Assembly (NCBI GenBank): GCA_903821875.1
Contig: CAIJMU010000097.1
Coordinates: 1 to 64,000, forward strand
Reading direction: 5' to 3'
Source: an uncultured Spirochaetota bacterium
GTDB taxonomy: Bacteria; Spirochaetota; Spirochaetia; Treponematales; Rectinemataceae
DNA length: 64,000 bases
Both the position numbers and the translations under genes were made by a program. The notes below the pieces were generated by a model that saw only the letters and a list, made by a program, of their open reading frames with translations, was not told where the DNA came from and did not search any database. Position 1 is the first letter of the stretch, and each line of letters begins with the position of its first letter. This document shows, in pieces, positions 27,289 to 36,176 of this stretch.

Positions 27289-28982
27289 GAAGCCAGCTGT
27301 CATTTTGTGCCGGACCCTTTGCGTCGCTGCGCCCGCGCGGGCCAGTCCACACGCGGGGACCCTGTCACGCGCGCAGCCGCTGCCAGCCAGTGCAGGGCCC
27401 GCGTGCGTGGCTCGGGATCGCGTCCCTCATTCTTGCCTCCACCACCTTCACTGCCGCCGCACAGCCTCTGGCAGGCGGGGGGGCAGCAGCCATGGCTAGC
27501 GCCTCACCTGCAGCGATGACCGGCGCAGGTACGCAAAGCCAATCTGCATCCCTTGGAACCAATGCTGATGATTATAGCTGGGTGTTTTCAGGGCGGAGGC
27601 ACGTAGGTCCCCTGGCGGCAGCGCCGTCTGGGCCGACAGTGCCACAGGCGACCCCTCCGCCGGCAGCACCGGCTGGGCCGACAGTGCCACCGGCGACCCC
27701 TCCGCCGCCGGCGCCGGCTGAGCCGATAGCACCACCGGCGACCCCTGTGGCAGGCAGCGACGAGGGGACAGCGCCTGCCACGGCGCCCGCAGTGCCTACA
27801 GTGCCAGCAGCGCTGAGGGACGCGTTGTACGATCTAGATATGCCCTGGGGTGAGCCGGCCTTCGAGAAGTGGCGGGCCTCCTATCTGGGGGCTGACGGGA
27901 AAAAATGGCTTTCGGTTGCGCTCGGTCGGGGGCAACCCTGGATGGCCTACATCATGGAGCGCATCGATTTCTTCCGCCTGCCCCGTGAGCTTGCCTGGCT
28001 GCCGCTCATAGAGTCCGAGTATTCGCTGCGGGCGGTATCGAAAAGCGGGGCGGCGGGACTCTGGCAGTTCATGCGGAATTCGATCGCTGGCTACGGGATG
28101 CGCATCGACGACTGGGTGGACGAACGGCGGGATTTCATGAAGAGCACCGACGCTGCCCTCCGCAAGCTGGCGGACAACCATGCGAGCCTCCATGACTGGA
28201 ACCTCGCGCTCGCAGCCTACAACATGGGGCTCGGCGCGATCACGCGCGCCGTCAAGGCGGCGGGCAGCACTGACTTCTTCGTGCTCCGCGACGGAGGCTA
28301 TCTCTCGAAGGAGACATCCTCCTATGTACCGAAATTCCTGGCAGTCGCATCCATACTCAAGTACCCCGCGCGCAACGGACTGCCCCTCGACTGGAGTCCT
28401 CCTATAGAGTGGGAGTGCGTCGAGATGGCCAGGCCCGTCGATCTCGGGCTTCTGGCCGCTCAGGCTGGCCTGGCCCCCGAAACCCTTAGGGGCGCAAACG
28501 CCGAACTCCGCTTTGCGGTAACCCCTCCCTGGAAGGGCTACAGCCTCAAGGTTCCCCTCGGCAGCGCCGAGTCCATCGTCAAGGCCCTCGAGGATCCTGA
28601 GGCGAAGCTCATCAAGTACACGATCCATACTGTCCGCTCGGGCGACTCGGTATCCGCCCTGGCCCGTGCCTACGGTGCCCCCCTCGCCCTGGTCGTAGAG
28701 GCCAATCCCGGGCTTGAACCATCGAAGATACGCATCGGGCAGACCCTCGTGATCCCGGTCCTCAAGGAGGGAGCGACCGCCCCGGAGCTGGTCAAGCCAG
28801 ACCTTGCCGACGAAACAGTGGAGTTCGCAGGCCGCTACACGGTCGCCAAGGGCGACAGCCTCTGGGGCATCGCCCTCAGGCACGAAATCCGCCCGGAAAC
28901 GCTCGCAGCGAGAAACGGCCTCGAACTCACCAGCGTCTTGCGCGAAGGTATGGTCCTCGAGGTGCCGACAATTACGCCATGA
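27285..28982 (+). CDS. LysM-containing lytic transglycosylase (MltD-like)
   Basis: From the GTG at 27285, coupled to the upstream stop (GTGA), the product is 565 residues. A signal peptide ends near AAAQ (about residue 60). A Pro/Ala-rich linker contains a 15-residue repeat (GPTVPQATPPPAAPA-type, DNA period 45 bp). The SLT domain has the catalytic Glu243 in LAWLPLIESEYSLRA, then SGAAGLWQFM and NLALAAYNMGLGAI. Two LysM motifs end the protein (YTIHTVRSGDSVSALARAYG and YTVAKGDSLWGIALRHEIR). It cleaves the MurNAc-GlcNAc bond in peptidoglycan. An alternative start is the GTG at 27390, which gives a more usual signal peptide length. The linker repeats could vary in number between strains. Confidence 0.88.
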   Translation: MRSQLSFCAGPFASLRPRGPVHTRGPCHARSRCQPVQGPRAWLGIASLILASTTFTAAAQPLAGGGAAAMASASPAAMTGAGTQSQSASLGTNADDYSWVFSGRRHVGPLAAAPSGPTVPQATPPPAAPAGPTVPPATPPPPAPAEPIAPPATPVAGSDEGTAPATAPAVPTVPAALRDALYDLDMPWGEPAFEKWRASYLGADGKKWLSVALGRGQPWMAYIMERIDFFRLPRELAWLPLIESEYSLRAVSKSGAAGLWQFMRNSIAGYGMRIDDWVDERRDFMKSTDAALRKLADNHASLHDWNLALAAYNMGLGAITRAVKAAGSTDFFVLRDGGYLSKETSSYVPKFLAVASILKYPARNGLPLDWSPPIEWECVEMARPVDLGLLAAQAGLAPETLRGANAELRFAVTPPWKGYSLKVPLGSAESIVKALEDPEAKLIKYTIHTVRSGDSVSALARAYGAPLALVVEANPGLEPSKIRIGQTLVIPVLKEGATAPELVKPDLADETVEFAGRYTVAKGDSLWGIALRHEIRPETLAARNGLELTSVLREGMVLEVPTITP

Positions 28983-29911
28983 GGATCACCAGCATCATGC
29001 TCATCGGCCTCCTCGCCCTTCGCCTGGGATGGGCCGAGGCTGAGGCGCCCGCGGCGGAAGGCGCGCCTGCAGCGGAAGGCGCGCCAGCTGCCGAAGGTGA
29101 GCCAGCTGCCGAAGGCGAGGGCTCGGAGCTTCCGGGCTCCACCTATGCCGTCCGGGCCAGCATCGATTGGAGCCGCCGCGTCCTCGAGCTCCGTGTCAGC
29201 CTCAACCTCCAGAGTGCGGGTCTCAGGCTGCCCGAAGGCAGACTCGCCGCCGAGCGAATGGTCAGCCGCGACCTGCCCGGCCTGGCGAAGAATCCCTTTT
29301 TCGCGATACCCGTGGATTCGCGAAGGAGCGTCGGCGACACCATCGTAGACGGGACCGTCGACAGCTCCGCCATCCTCGATCTCGCCGCCCTCCTCGTTCG
29401 CCGCGAGGATTCCCTTTCCAGGGACCTGCGGTCCTACGTGTCAGTCTGGGAACTGCCCCTCATGGAGGCAGCCAAGCTCTACCTCTCCCATTCGACCCCC
29501 TCGCCCCTCCCCCAGCCCCTCGAATGGACTGCCACGAAGGCCTGGTCCGGAATAGTCATCACGGCGGAGGGGCCCCTCCCTGTCCACGGCGAGGCTGGCG
29601 AAACCGACCGCCTGAGCCCCGGGCTCTTCCCCAGGATCTTCGACTCGGACATGAACCTCATAGTGGACCGGAGCACGGTCGACCCGGAGTCCCTCCTCAG
29701 GCAGGGTCCCCTGGCCTACGCCACCGCTTTCGGGGCGGCCGAACGGTCCCGCGTCGGCGACACCCCACTCCGCATCCGGGCCCGTGAGCTTTTCGGGATC
29801 AACCGCACCGACTTGGTCATCTCGCGGGAGGACGCACTCCGGATCCTGTCCTCGGCGGAGGGCAGGAAGCTGGTAGCCACCGGCAGGATCCTCGTCGTCA
29901 CCGGCAGATAG
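28979..29911 (+). CDS. Secreted protein of unknown function with Ala-Pro-Glu-Gly repeats
   Basis: The 310-residue product has a signal peptide (MRITSIMLIGLLALRLGWAE). A hexapeptide repeat (APAAEG x3, then EPAAEG; 18-bp DNA units at about 29044-29115) follows, and then a globular domain rich in LDLAALLVRREDSLSRDLRS and WSGIVITAEGPLPVHGE-type segments. Its C-terminal DALRILSSAEGRKLVATGRI looks like the end of a domain that might bind a ligand or peptidoglycan. I do not recognise the family. Its start overlaps the transglycosylase stop (ATGA), so it probably works in the same envelope compartment. A paired role in cell-wall remodelling is inference only. Confidence 0.7.
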   Translation: MRITSIMLIGLLALRLGWAEAEAPAAEGAPAAEGAPAAEGEPAAEGEGSELPGSTYAVRASIDWSRRVLELRVSLNLQSAGLRLPEGRLAAERMVSRDLPGLAKNPFFAIPVDSRRSVGDTIVDGTVDSSAILDLAALLVRREDSLSRDLRSYVSVWELPLMEAAKLYLSHSTPSPLPQPLEWTATKAWSGIVITAEGPLPVHGEAGETDRLSPGLFPRIFDSDMNLIVDRSTVDPESLLRQGPLAYATAFGAAERSRVGDTPLRIRARELFGINRTDLVISREDALRILSSAEGRKLVATGRILVVTGR

Positions 29912-29917
29912 ACCCAA

Positions 29918-31150
29918 CTAAGCCCTGAGCATCAGCGAGGCAAAGACCTTGGCGTCTCCCATGATGTTGGCCATCAGCGCGCTTTCGTTGGGCTGGTGCG
30001 CCGTCTCCTCCATCCTCGCCCACACGACAGCGTCGTAGCCTGCCTTGCGGAGGTAGGCCGCCACGGTGCCGCCTCCGATGCCGATGGCATGGGCATCCAC
30101 GCCGTACACTTCCTTTATGGCGGCAGCGAGGGTCAGCACCACCGGCGCGTCGGCAGCAGTCGCCTTCGACTCGTTCCGCTGGATGACCTCATAGGCCATG
30201 GTGACGCCGTACTTCGGCTCCAGTTCGCGCATCAGCTTCGAGATCTCCGACAGCGCCAGGTCGATCGGGTACTGGGGCAGGAGGCGCAGGTCGACGCAAA
30301 AGGCGTCGTCACCGGGAATGGTGTTCACATTTGGTACGTTCGCTTCCTTCTTGGTCGGGTTTATCGTGGAGCGGTCGGGGTCGAAGAGCCTGTCGCGGGC
30401 CGTGAACACGGCCTTCTCAAGGCCATGGATGCGGACCGCCAGGTCGGAGGCTGCAACGAAGGCGTTGGCTCCCTTGTCGGGCATGGCTGCGTGGGTCTGT
30501 TTTCCCTTGGTCACGATCCTGAGCCAGCAGATGTTTTTTTCCGCCACCTCGATCTCCGAGCCGTCGGCTACGCCGCCGTCGGGCACGACAAAGAGGTCAT
30601 CGGGCCGGAAGAGTCCCGGATGCGAGTCGATGAGGAACTGGATGCCGTGGGCCGAGCCCACCTCCTCGTCGGCGACAAAGAGGAGCTTGACCGTATGCGC
30701 CGGCAGCTCTCCTTCTCCCAGGAGTGCGAGGGCCGCGAAGACCGAGGCGACCAGGCCCTGCTGGTTGTCCTCGACACCGCGGCCGATCAGCTTCCCGTCC
30801 TCGTAGACGACCTTGAAGGGATCGCCCCTCCACATCGAACGGTCGCCCTCGGGCACGACGTCGGTGTGCGACATGATCCAGAGCCGCTGATCGGCCTTCC
30901 TGCCCTCGATGGTCGCCACGAGGTTGGGCCGCTTCCCCGAGGGCACCCTGGGGTCCGGGGAATCATACCGTTCTAGTTGCTTGATTCCATGGGCACGAAG
31001 CCATTTCTCCAGGGCCTCACACTTGGCCAGCTCGCCTGAGCCTCCGGACTCCGGCGCAAAGGCCGGGATGCCCGTAAGCAGGGTCTCAAGCTCGACTATG
31101 CCAGCTTCGGAGGCCTCGATGCGTGCGAATATGCCTTCCTTCGTCGTCAT
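29918..31150 (-). CDS. M20-family dipeptidase (PepV/Sapep-like)
   Basis: I use the ATG at 31150, preceded by a GGATGGAG-type Shine-Dalgarno, instead of the TTG at 31174; this gives 410 residues. The metallopeptidase motifs are WIMSHTDVVPEG (zinc ligand His, catalytic Asp), GRGVEDNQQGLVASVFAALA (bridging Asp) and FVADEEVGSAHG (general-base Glu and ligand). A late AHQPNESALMANIMGDAKVF supplies the last His. The length and lid domain fit Sapep/PepV dinuclear zinc dipeptidases that finish peptide breakdown in the cytosol. It lies 20 nt after galE and is probably co-transcribed. An opp peptide importer nearby makes dipeptide use plausible. Confidence 0.9.
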   Translation of the reverse strand: MTTKEGIFARIEASEAGIVELETLLTGIPAFAPESGGSGELAKCEALEKWLRAHGIKQLERYDSPDPRVPSGKRPNLVATIEGRKADQRLWIMSHTDVVPEGDRSMWRGDPFKVVYEDGKLIGRGVEDNQQGLVASVFAALALLGEGELPAHTVKLLFVADEEVGSAHGIQFLIDSHPGLFRPDDLFVVPDGGVADGSEIEVAEKNICWLRIVTKGKQTHAAMPDKGANAFVAASDLAVRIHGLEKAVFTARDRLFDPDRSTINPTKKEANVPNVNTIPGDDAFCVDLRLLPQYPIDLALSEISKLMRELEPKYGVTMAYEVIQRNESKATAADAPVVLTLAAAIKEVYGVDAHAIGIGGGTVAAYLRKAGYDAVVWARMEETAHQPNESALMANIMGDAKVFASLMLRA

Positions 31151-31170
31151 CTCTCCATCCTTTACTGCAA

Positions 31171-32154
31171 TCAATTATGAGCGATATGGGAACGGTAGGC
31201 ATCCCACGTTGTGCGCACGAGGCTGTCGACATCCGAGTCCTTCGCGGTCCACCCGAGGGTCTCCCGGGCCAGGGCGGACGAGGCTACGAGCCTGGCCGGG
31301 TCCCCCGGCCTCCGCGCTACGAAGTCGGCCTTGATGGGCCTGCCCGTGATGCGCCTGGCCGACTCCAGCATCTCCTTTACCGAGATGCCCTCTTCAGAGC
31401 CGAGGTTCACCGTGAGGCTCTGGTCGTTCTTTGCGATCCAAAGGAGGGCGGCCACATGCCCGCGTGCGAGGTCGTTTACGTGCACATAGTCGCGCACCCC
31501 CGTGCCGTCCTTGGTGTCGTAATCGTCACCGAAGACCTGGATGGAGGGCCTCATGCCTGCAGCCACCTCCATCACAACCGGAAGGAGGTTCGCGGGGTTC
31601 CGCTCGAGGCCCGTGATGCGACCCCGGGTGTCATAGCCGGCCGCGTTGAAGTAGCGCAGGGCCGCATAACGCATCCCCTTCAGCCTGTCGTACCAGGCCA
31701 GGATGCGCTCGATCTCGAGCTTGGTAAAACCGTAATAGTTCTCAGGATCGGTGGGATGCTTTTCGTCGATGGGCAGGTACTTCGGCTCGCCATAGGTTGC
31801 CGCAGACGAGGAGAAGACAACTTTGTGGATGCCCGCTTCCACGGCCGCATTGAGGATGTTCACCGTGCCCGAAAGGTTCTGTGTCGAGTACTTCATGGGA
31901 TTGAGCATCGACTCGCCCGCAGCCTTCGCCGCTGCCAGGTGGATGAGGGCATCAAAGCCCCCGCCCCTTGCCGCCCCGAGGATGGCCGGGTAATCGAGGA
32001 TGTCCCCCAAAACGAATTCCTCTTCGGGAAAGAGGTTCTCTCGAGTGCCTGTCGACAGGTTGTCGTAGACCGTCACCGAATCTCCACGATCCAGGAATTC
32101 GCGGGCGACGTGGCTGCCTATGTATCCTGCTCCGCCGACGACAAGAATCTTCAT
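31171..32154 (-). CDS. galE: UDP-glucose 4-epimerase
   Basis: The ATG at 32154 with AAGGAG upstream gives 327 residues. The Rossmann NAD-binding motif is MKILVVGGAGYIGSHVAREF. The catalytic residues lie in FSSSAATYGEP (Ser/Thr) and NYYGFTKLEIE (YxxxK). Substrate-binding segments such as ALRYFNAAGYD and GVRDYVHVNDLARGHVAAL are typical of GalE. It interconverts UDP-glucose and UDP-galactose for polysaccharide synthesis or galactose entry. Its Shine-Dalgarno lies a few nt after the T-tract of a strong hairpin, so transcription from upstream would be attenuated; no separate promoter is obvious. Confidence 0.95.
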   Translation of the reverse strand: MKILVVGGAGYIGSHVAREFLDRGDSVTVYDNLSTGTRENLFPEEEFVLGDILDYPAILGAARGGGFDALIHLAAAKAAGESMLNPMKYSTQNLSGTVNILNAAVEAGIHKVVFSSSAATYGEPKYLPIDEKHPTDPENYYGFTKLEIERILAWYDRLKGMRYAALRYFNAAGYDTRGRITGLERNPANLLPVVMEVAAGMRPSIQVFGDDYDTKDGTGVRDYVHVNDLARGHVAALLWIAKNDQSLTVNLGSEEGISVKEMLESARRITGRPIKADFVARRPGDPARLVASSALARETLGWTAKDSDVDSLVRTTWDAYRSHIAHN

Positions 32155-32167
32155 GGGAACTCCTTGC

Positions 32168-32194
32168 AAAAAAGGGGCGCCGTCGCAGGCGCCC
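32168..32194 (-). terminator. Terminator/attenuator before galE
   Basis: GGGCGCC (32188-32194) pairs with GGCGCCC (32174-32181 side) around a 6-nt loop, followed on the minus strand by TTTTTT (32168-32173). It ends the pRiA4b-domain gene transcript; the galE Shine-Dalgarno begins a few nt past the T-tract. Confidence 0.8.
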
Positions 32195-32264
32195 TGGTTC
32201 GGAAAAGGAGACTATACCCAAAGGCTGATCCCGTCCATCGGGAAGCCTTGACCTCGCCGGCAAC

Positions 32265-32303
32265 GCTGCCGGCTATGACTGCCGGCTATGACTGCCGGCT
32301 AAA
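32265..32303. repeat. Short 13-bp tandem repeat
   Basis: CTGCCGGCTATGA occurs two full times with a third partial copy (ending GGCTAAATA) in the gap between the pRiA4b-domain gene and galE. Its unit contains the palindrome GCCGGC. It may be a replication-slippage product; no function is visible. Confidence 0.6.
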
Positions 32304-32312
32304 TATGGCGGG

Positions 32313-34289
32313 CTAGAGCTTCCCCAGCTCGAGCCGGATTTCCGCAAGGTGGAAGCGCTCGGGGTCCCAGCCATCAGTCCAGGCCAGGAATTCGCGCTCC
32401 TCCTCCGTCCGCTTCCCCGGCTTCCTGGAGAGGATCTCCAGGATGTCCTCGTAGCCTGGAACGCCCCCGCAGTCCTCAGGCGGGGCAGCACGGGCTCCGT
32501 CGAGCAGATCCACCCGGTCGCCGTCCTCCTGCCGCTTCGAGGAGCTCACGACCAGGATGTCATGCACCCATCCGTCGCCGAAATCATATTCATAGTTCAG
32601 GCGACTCCGGCCCCGGAGTCCCAGTTCATCGAGGGTAAACGCGGCCTCGTCGAGGAGGGGTTCGAAGTCATCGCGGGAGGGCTTGCCGTAGCGTTCTCCC
32701 CGGAGCGCGAAGACATGGAGGTGGCTGTCGGTCCAGCCGAAGGCCATCTGGAGCACGCGATGGAGGTCGGCAAGCGTGCGGTTCCCCGGAACCACGAGCT
32801 GTCGCCAGACAGGAGGATCGATCCCCGCGATGCGGACGTCGAGCACGTAGCTCTTGTCCGAAGCTGGCCGGGCTTTTACGCCTGCCTTGGCTCGGCCAGT
32901 CGCCTTTCCCCCGGATGCCTTGCCCCTGCCGCCGCGCGAAGCGGGAGCGAGGGGCATCCCGCCCTGTTTTTTCGCCGCGGCGATGGAGAGGTCGGACAGG
33001 AGGGTTTCGACCAGCATCTCGAGGGCAGGCATGGTTTTAGTTACCGAAGCAAGCTCTTTTTTCGAGAGGAGGGCTGGCTCGTTCATCGCGGCGAGGTAGG
33101 CTACCATCTCGGCCATGATCTCCATGAGTGTGTCGAAGGCCTCACGCCGCAGCGAGCGCATATCCAGGCCGGCGGCTCCGGCTTCCCGCATCCACAGGAG
33201 AAAGCGCCCATACATCTCGAGGCAGCTGCTCCGAAGCGGTCCCACCCTGCGGTCCGCCTGAAAATCATAGGCAGGCACTATTTCGAGGGCATGGGCCACA
33301 GCGAGGGAACGGGCCCGCCTGAGTTCAGCCTGCCCGTAGCCTACGGCTTCGAGCCCCGCAAAGGAGCGTTCCACTGCGCTTGCCGCAGCTGTCATGGCCG
33401 GATTCCCCTGATAGAGCTCATCACGCATGAAGGACTCGATCTCGATGGAATCGACGGTGATCCCCATCTCCTCGAGGAGTCCGTCGAGTTCCGAAGCCCC
33501 ATCCCTGGTTCCAGAGTCCAGGCTCTCCGTCCCGCCTTTACTCCCCTTTTTTCCTCTTCCGGCAGACAGGCTCGCCACATCGACATCCTTTTCCCAAAGG
33601 AACTCGGCCCCCCCGAAGGAGCTCATGCCGAGAAGTCCACCCTCCGCGACAAACTCCGAAAGGGAGGTCTTTGGGTCGCTCCGTAGCTGGGGTGGAGCCG
33701 CCAGCATCGCAGCGCGCAGCAACTCGGAGTTGGGACCAGGCATCTGGAGAGCTACCATCGCCGAACGGAATCCCTCCTCCATGCTGGCAAAGCTCCTCGC
33801 CCTGTCAGCGGCATCGATGCTCGCGGCAGGAAGAGCCTCCACGGAAAAATGCCGCCCCTGGGCGTCGAGGAAGCGGAAAAGAAGGTAGTCCCCGGAAGCG
33901 AGGCCCTCGCGGGCATAGAGTTCTGACAGGTCAAAGGCCGCGATCCGCACGATGAAATCCGGGTGTTCCTCCCCTGCAGACAGGTAGGCTTCGTGGTTTT
34001 TCGGATCCTCAAGCCCGAGAACAAAGGGCACCTGGTGGCTTCCGAGCAACATATAAAAGAGCTTGGCGTCCTTGAAGGACAGTGCGATCCGGCGCAGGCC
34101 CAGGGCCTTGCCCGAGACTTCGGAGAGCCCCAGCTTCCAGGGATGGACGACAGGATCGCGGAAGGCCTCGAAGCGGTGCCCGGGGATGAGCACTCCCCGC
34201 GACCGCTCGATGGCGTGGATCCTTACGAGAAACGCGTTGCCCGCTTCATAGGCAGGCAGGGCGTTGGCAACGATGGTTTTCTTCGGCAT
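32313..34289 (-). CDS. Large protein with C-terminal plasmid pRiA4b ORF-3 domain
   Basis: The 658-residue product ends in an IS1096/pRiA4b ORF-3-like domain (about 470-640), recognisable by IAGIDPPVWRQLVVPGNRTL, LADLHRVLQMAFGWTDSHLH, YEYDFGDGWVHDILV, EDCGGVPGYEDILEIL and the late WDPERFHLAEIRLEL. The N-terminal 430 residues form a separate region of unknown family, with FLVRIHAIERSRGVLIPGHR at its start and helical segments later. A Lys/Ala/Gly-rich linker (about 425-460) joins them. pRiA4b domains occur on plasmids and chromosomes and their role is unsettled. It is divergent from a small membrane protein and ends before a hairpin. Confidence 0.8.
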   Translation of the reverse strand: MPKKTIVANALPAYEAGNAFLVRIHAIERSRGVLIPGHRFEAFRDPVVHPWKLGLSEVSGKALGLRRIALSFKDAKLFYMLLGSHQVPFVLGLEDPKNHEAYLSAGEEHPDFIVRIAAFDLSELYAREGLASGDYLLFRFLDAQGRHFSVEALPAASIDAADRARSFASMEEGFRSAMVALQMPGPNSELLRAAMLAAPPQLRSDPKTSLSEFVAEGGLLGMSSFGGAEFLWEKDVDVASLSAGRGKKGSKGGTESLDSGTRDGASELDGLLEEMGITVDSIEIESFMRDELYQGNPAMTAAASAVERSFAGLEAVGYGQAELRRARSLAVAHALEIVPAYDFQADRRVGPLRSSCLEMYGRFLLWMREAGAAGLDMRSLRREAFDTLMEIMAEMVAYLAAMNEPALLSKKELASVTKTMPALEMLVETLLSDLSIAAAKKQGGMPLAPASRGGRGKASGGKATGRAKAGVKARPASDKSYVLDVRIAGIDPPVWRQLVVPGNRTLADLHRVLQMAFGWTDSHLHVFALRGERYGKPSRDDFEPLLDEAAFTLDELGLRGRSRLNYEYDFGDGWVHDILVVSSSKRQEDGDRVDLLDGARAAPPEDCGGVPGYEDILEILSRKPGKRTEEEREFLAWTDGWDPERFHLAEIRLELGKL

Positions 34290-34408
34290 GTCCTAGCCTA
34301 GCGCGAAAGGGATCTGTCGCGTAAGCCGACTTCCAGGGCTGCGCCAGCCGCTTGTCCTCCCAGCTCCCTCTGGCTACCATCCTGGTATCCCTTTCCCCAG
34401 GAACCCCG

Positions 34409-34978
34409 ATGGAACTGCCCCTGGTCCTTGCCCTTCGCAGCCCTGCGCGCCTCAGCCTCGGCATACCCCTGTGGTACCGCCTGTCGATGGGACTCCTCGA
34501 AGCACTCCTGGTCGCCTCGATGTACTCCGGAGGCTCCTCGCCCGGCCCCCTCGGCTGGTTCTTCTCGGCCATCGTCCTTCTGGCCCTCCTCTACGAGGAA
34601 AAGTGGAGCTTCGATACGGATACCCTCTCGATCTCCCATCGCTTCGGACTCATCATAGTTGCTAAGACATTTTCAGTCCCCCTGGCCGAAGTGACGGGCT
34701 TCAGGCTCGTACCCTGGACGCGCGGCACCCTGCCCGGCAGCGCCGAGGAGAGGGCCGACGCGGCGAACACCCTCGCCGTCAGCCGTGGTGCCCAGGACGG
34801 GCAGGCCAATCCCCGGGTCCTGTCCGGCATCCACAAGAAACCCTTCCTCGCCCTCGTCTGCGAGACCGAGGGGCAGACCCTCCTCGTCAACATGGTCTCG
34901 GCCCGCAAGGGCGAAAGGCTCCGGGCCCAGGCCGAGCGCCTCGCGCGGCACTGTGGAAAGCCCCTGGCCGAGGGCTGA
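34409..34978 (+). CDS. Membrane protein with two helices and a PH-like tail
   Basis: I use the ATG at 34409, preceded by AGGA, giving 189 residues. Two membrane helices (LWYRLSMGLLEALLVASMYS and PLGWFFSAIVLLALLYEE) are followed by a soluble part, WSFDTDTLSISHRFGLIIVA then SVPLAEVTGFRLVPW. This resembles a bacterial PH-like (bPH) arrangement, though I cannot confirm that. It is a single-gene unit between divergent and convergent neighbours. The shared hairpin at 34985-35018 lies just after its stop but has its T-tract on the other strand. Function unknown. Confidence 0.65.
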   Translation: MELPLVLALRSPARLSLGIPLWYRLSMGLLEALLVASMYSGGSSPGPLGWFFSAIVLLALLYEEKWSFDTDTLSISHRFGLIIVAKTFSVPLAEVTGFRLVPWTRGTLPGSAEERADAANTLAVSRGAQDGQANPRVLSGIHKKPFLALVCETEGQTLLVNMVSARKGERLRAQAERLARHCGKPLAEG

Positions 34979-34984
34979 GAATAC

Positions 34985-35018
34985 AAAAAAAGGCCCTTCC
35001 AGCAAGCCTGGAAGGGCC
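34985..35018 (-). terminator. Terminator at the end of the opp-OMP operon
   Basis: A perfect 11-bp stem, GGCCCTTCCAG (34992-35002) with CTGGAAGGGCC (35008-35018), has a 5-nt loop. On the minus strand it is followed by seven T residues (34985-34991). On the plus strand it lacks a T-tract but may still trim the convergent gene's mRNA. Confidence 0.88.
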
Positions 35019-35048
35019 CTCGAAAAACCTCCGCCCGAGCGGAAAGGC

Positions 35049-36149
35049 CTAGAACTGATAACCCAGGATGATGAAATTAAAGAAGCTCCAGGCCCGCTCC
35101 GTGAGGTTGTAGGTCACATAGTAGCCCAGTTCCAGGGGCGAGGAGCCGGCCAGGAAATCGAGGACGAGGCCCCCGCCCGCTGTCAGGAGGAGCTGACCCG
35201 GCGTGGCGAAGTAGTCCCGGTTGTCAACAAAGCCCTGATCGGTAAAGACAAAGAGCTCCGGCACCAGGCCCTTGCCGAAGATGGCGGGAAGGGTGGCGCG
35301 GACGTCGAAGTTGTTCACGATCTTGACATTCCCGTCGTAGCGGTAGCTGTCGATGCCGCGCACCGCTCCGCCCATGGCCTTGCCGGCCTTGAAGCCACCG
35401 ATCTGGCGCTGGATATGCGAGGGCAGGCTCGGCCCTCCTACTGCGTCCAGGACGAGGCGGTCGCCCACGTAGAGGCCAAAGGCCGATGTCTTCACAATTG
35501 GCAGGAATCCGGCTATGCGGGAGTTGAGCCTCCACCAGTGAGCCTTCCCGATCAGGTTGTTCAGGAGGAAGGAGGGTGCCCACTCGACCGAGGCTTCGGC
35601 ATTGAGGCCTTCCCGTGTACGGGTATCGATGTCGAGCTCCACCCCCGCATAGTCGAGTCTGGCGAGGAGGGAATTCTCCAGGTAGCCGGCACCATCGAGA
35701 GCCGTGGAGGAGTAGGCTGCAGGAGCCCCGACGTTCGTCTTCCAGACATCCCGTAGATAGAGCTGGAGCGTGAGAAGGTTCCCCTCGCCCTGGCTCTTGG
35801 GGACCAGGCCCAGATCGAGGCCCAGGCGGGTTTCCGAGCCCCACTCGTTAAAGGAAGCTCCGGCAAAGGCGAGGCTAGGATCGACCAGGCGGGCACCGGC
35901 AGCGTCCCGGTAATAACTGTCCGAGTAGTAGCCTGCGCCGAGGTAGAGGAGGGCTGCGCTGGAAACGCCAGGAACTAGCTCAAAGCCTTCCACGCCGCCC
36001 TTGAACTGCGCCCAATAGAAATCGGCGTCCGCAAAACCGAAGGTCGGCCTGAGAGCCGCGCCTGACTCAGTCTCAGCCAGCAGCGGGACCAGCGCGATGA
36101 GCGAAACGATAGCCGCAACAGCGAGCTTCCTGACAAGCTTTCTTTTCAT
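35049..36149 (-). CDS. Outer-membrane beta-barrel protein, Omp85/surface-antigen-like
   Basis: The 366-residue product has a signal peptide (KLAVAAIVSLIALVPLLA, cleaved near AET) and alternating amphipathic strands throughout, ending in the aromatic FIILGYQF expected of outer-membrane barrels. The segment GGAVRGIDSYRYDGNVKIVN, followed by FDVRATLPAIFG, LFVFTDQGFVDNRDYF and TAGGGLVLDFL, resembles the VRGF/Y region and last strands of Omp85-family barrels; no POTRA domains are present. It follows oppF by 27 nt on the same strand with AAAGGAG-like bases, and the operon terminator lies after it. A pore feeding peptides to the opp system is the obvious inference; direct evidence is lacking. Confidence 0.75.
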   Translation of the reverse strand: MKRKLVRKLAVAAIVSLIALVPLLAETESGAALRPTFGFADADFYWAQFKGGVEGFELVPGVSSAALLYLGAGYYSDSYYRDAAGARLVDPSLAFAGASFNEWGSETRLGLDLGLVPKSQGEGNLLTLQLYLRDVWKTNVGAPAAYSSTALDGAGYLENSLLARLDYAGVELDIDTRTREGLNAEASVEWAPSFLLNNLIGKAHWWRLNSRIAGFLPIVKTSAFGLYVGDRLVLDAVGGPSLPSHIQRQIGGFKAGKAMGGAVRGIDSYRYDGNVKIVNNFDVRATLPAIFGKGLVPELFVFTDQGFVDNRDYFATPGQLLLTAGGGLVLDFLAGSSPLELGYYVTYNLTERAWSFFNFIILGYQF

Positions 36150-36176
36150 CCCTTTCTCCTTTTCAGCGCTGCCGCT

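Noticed and set aside
31151-31174. TTG start of the dipeptidase at 31174
   Set aside because: It nearly abuts the galE stop and has no Shine-Dalgarno, while the ATG at 31150 has a GGATGGAG element and fits the family start.
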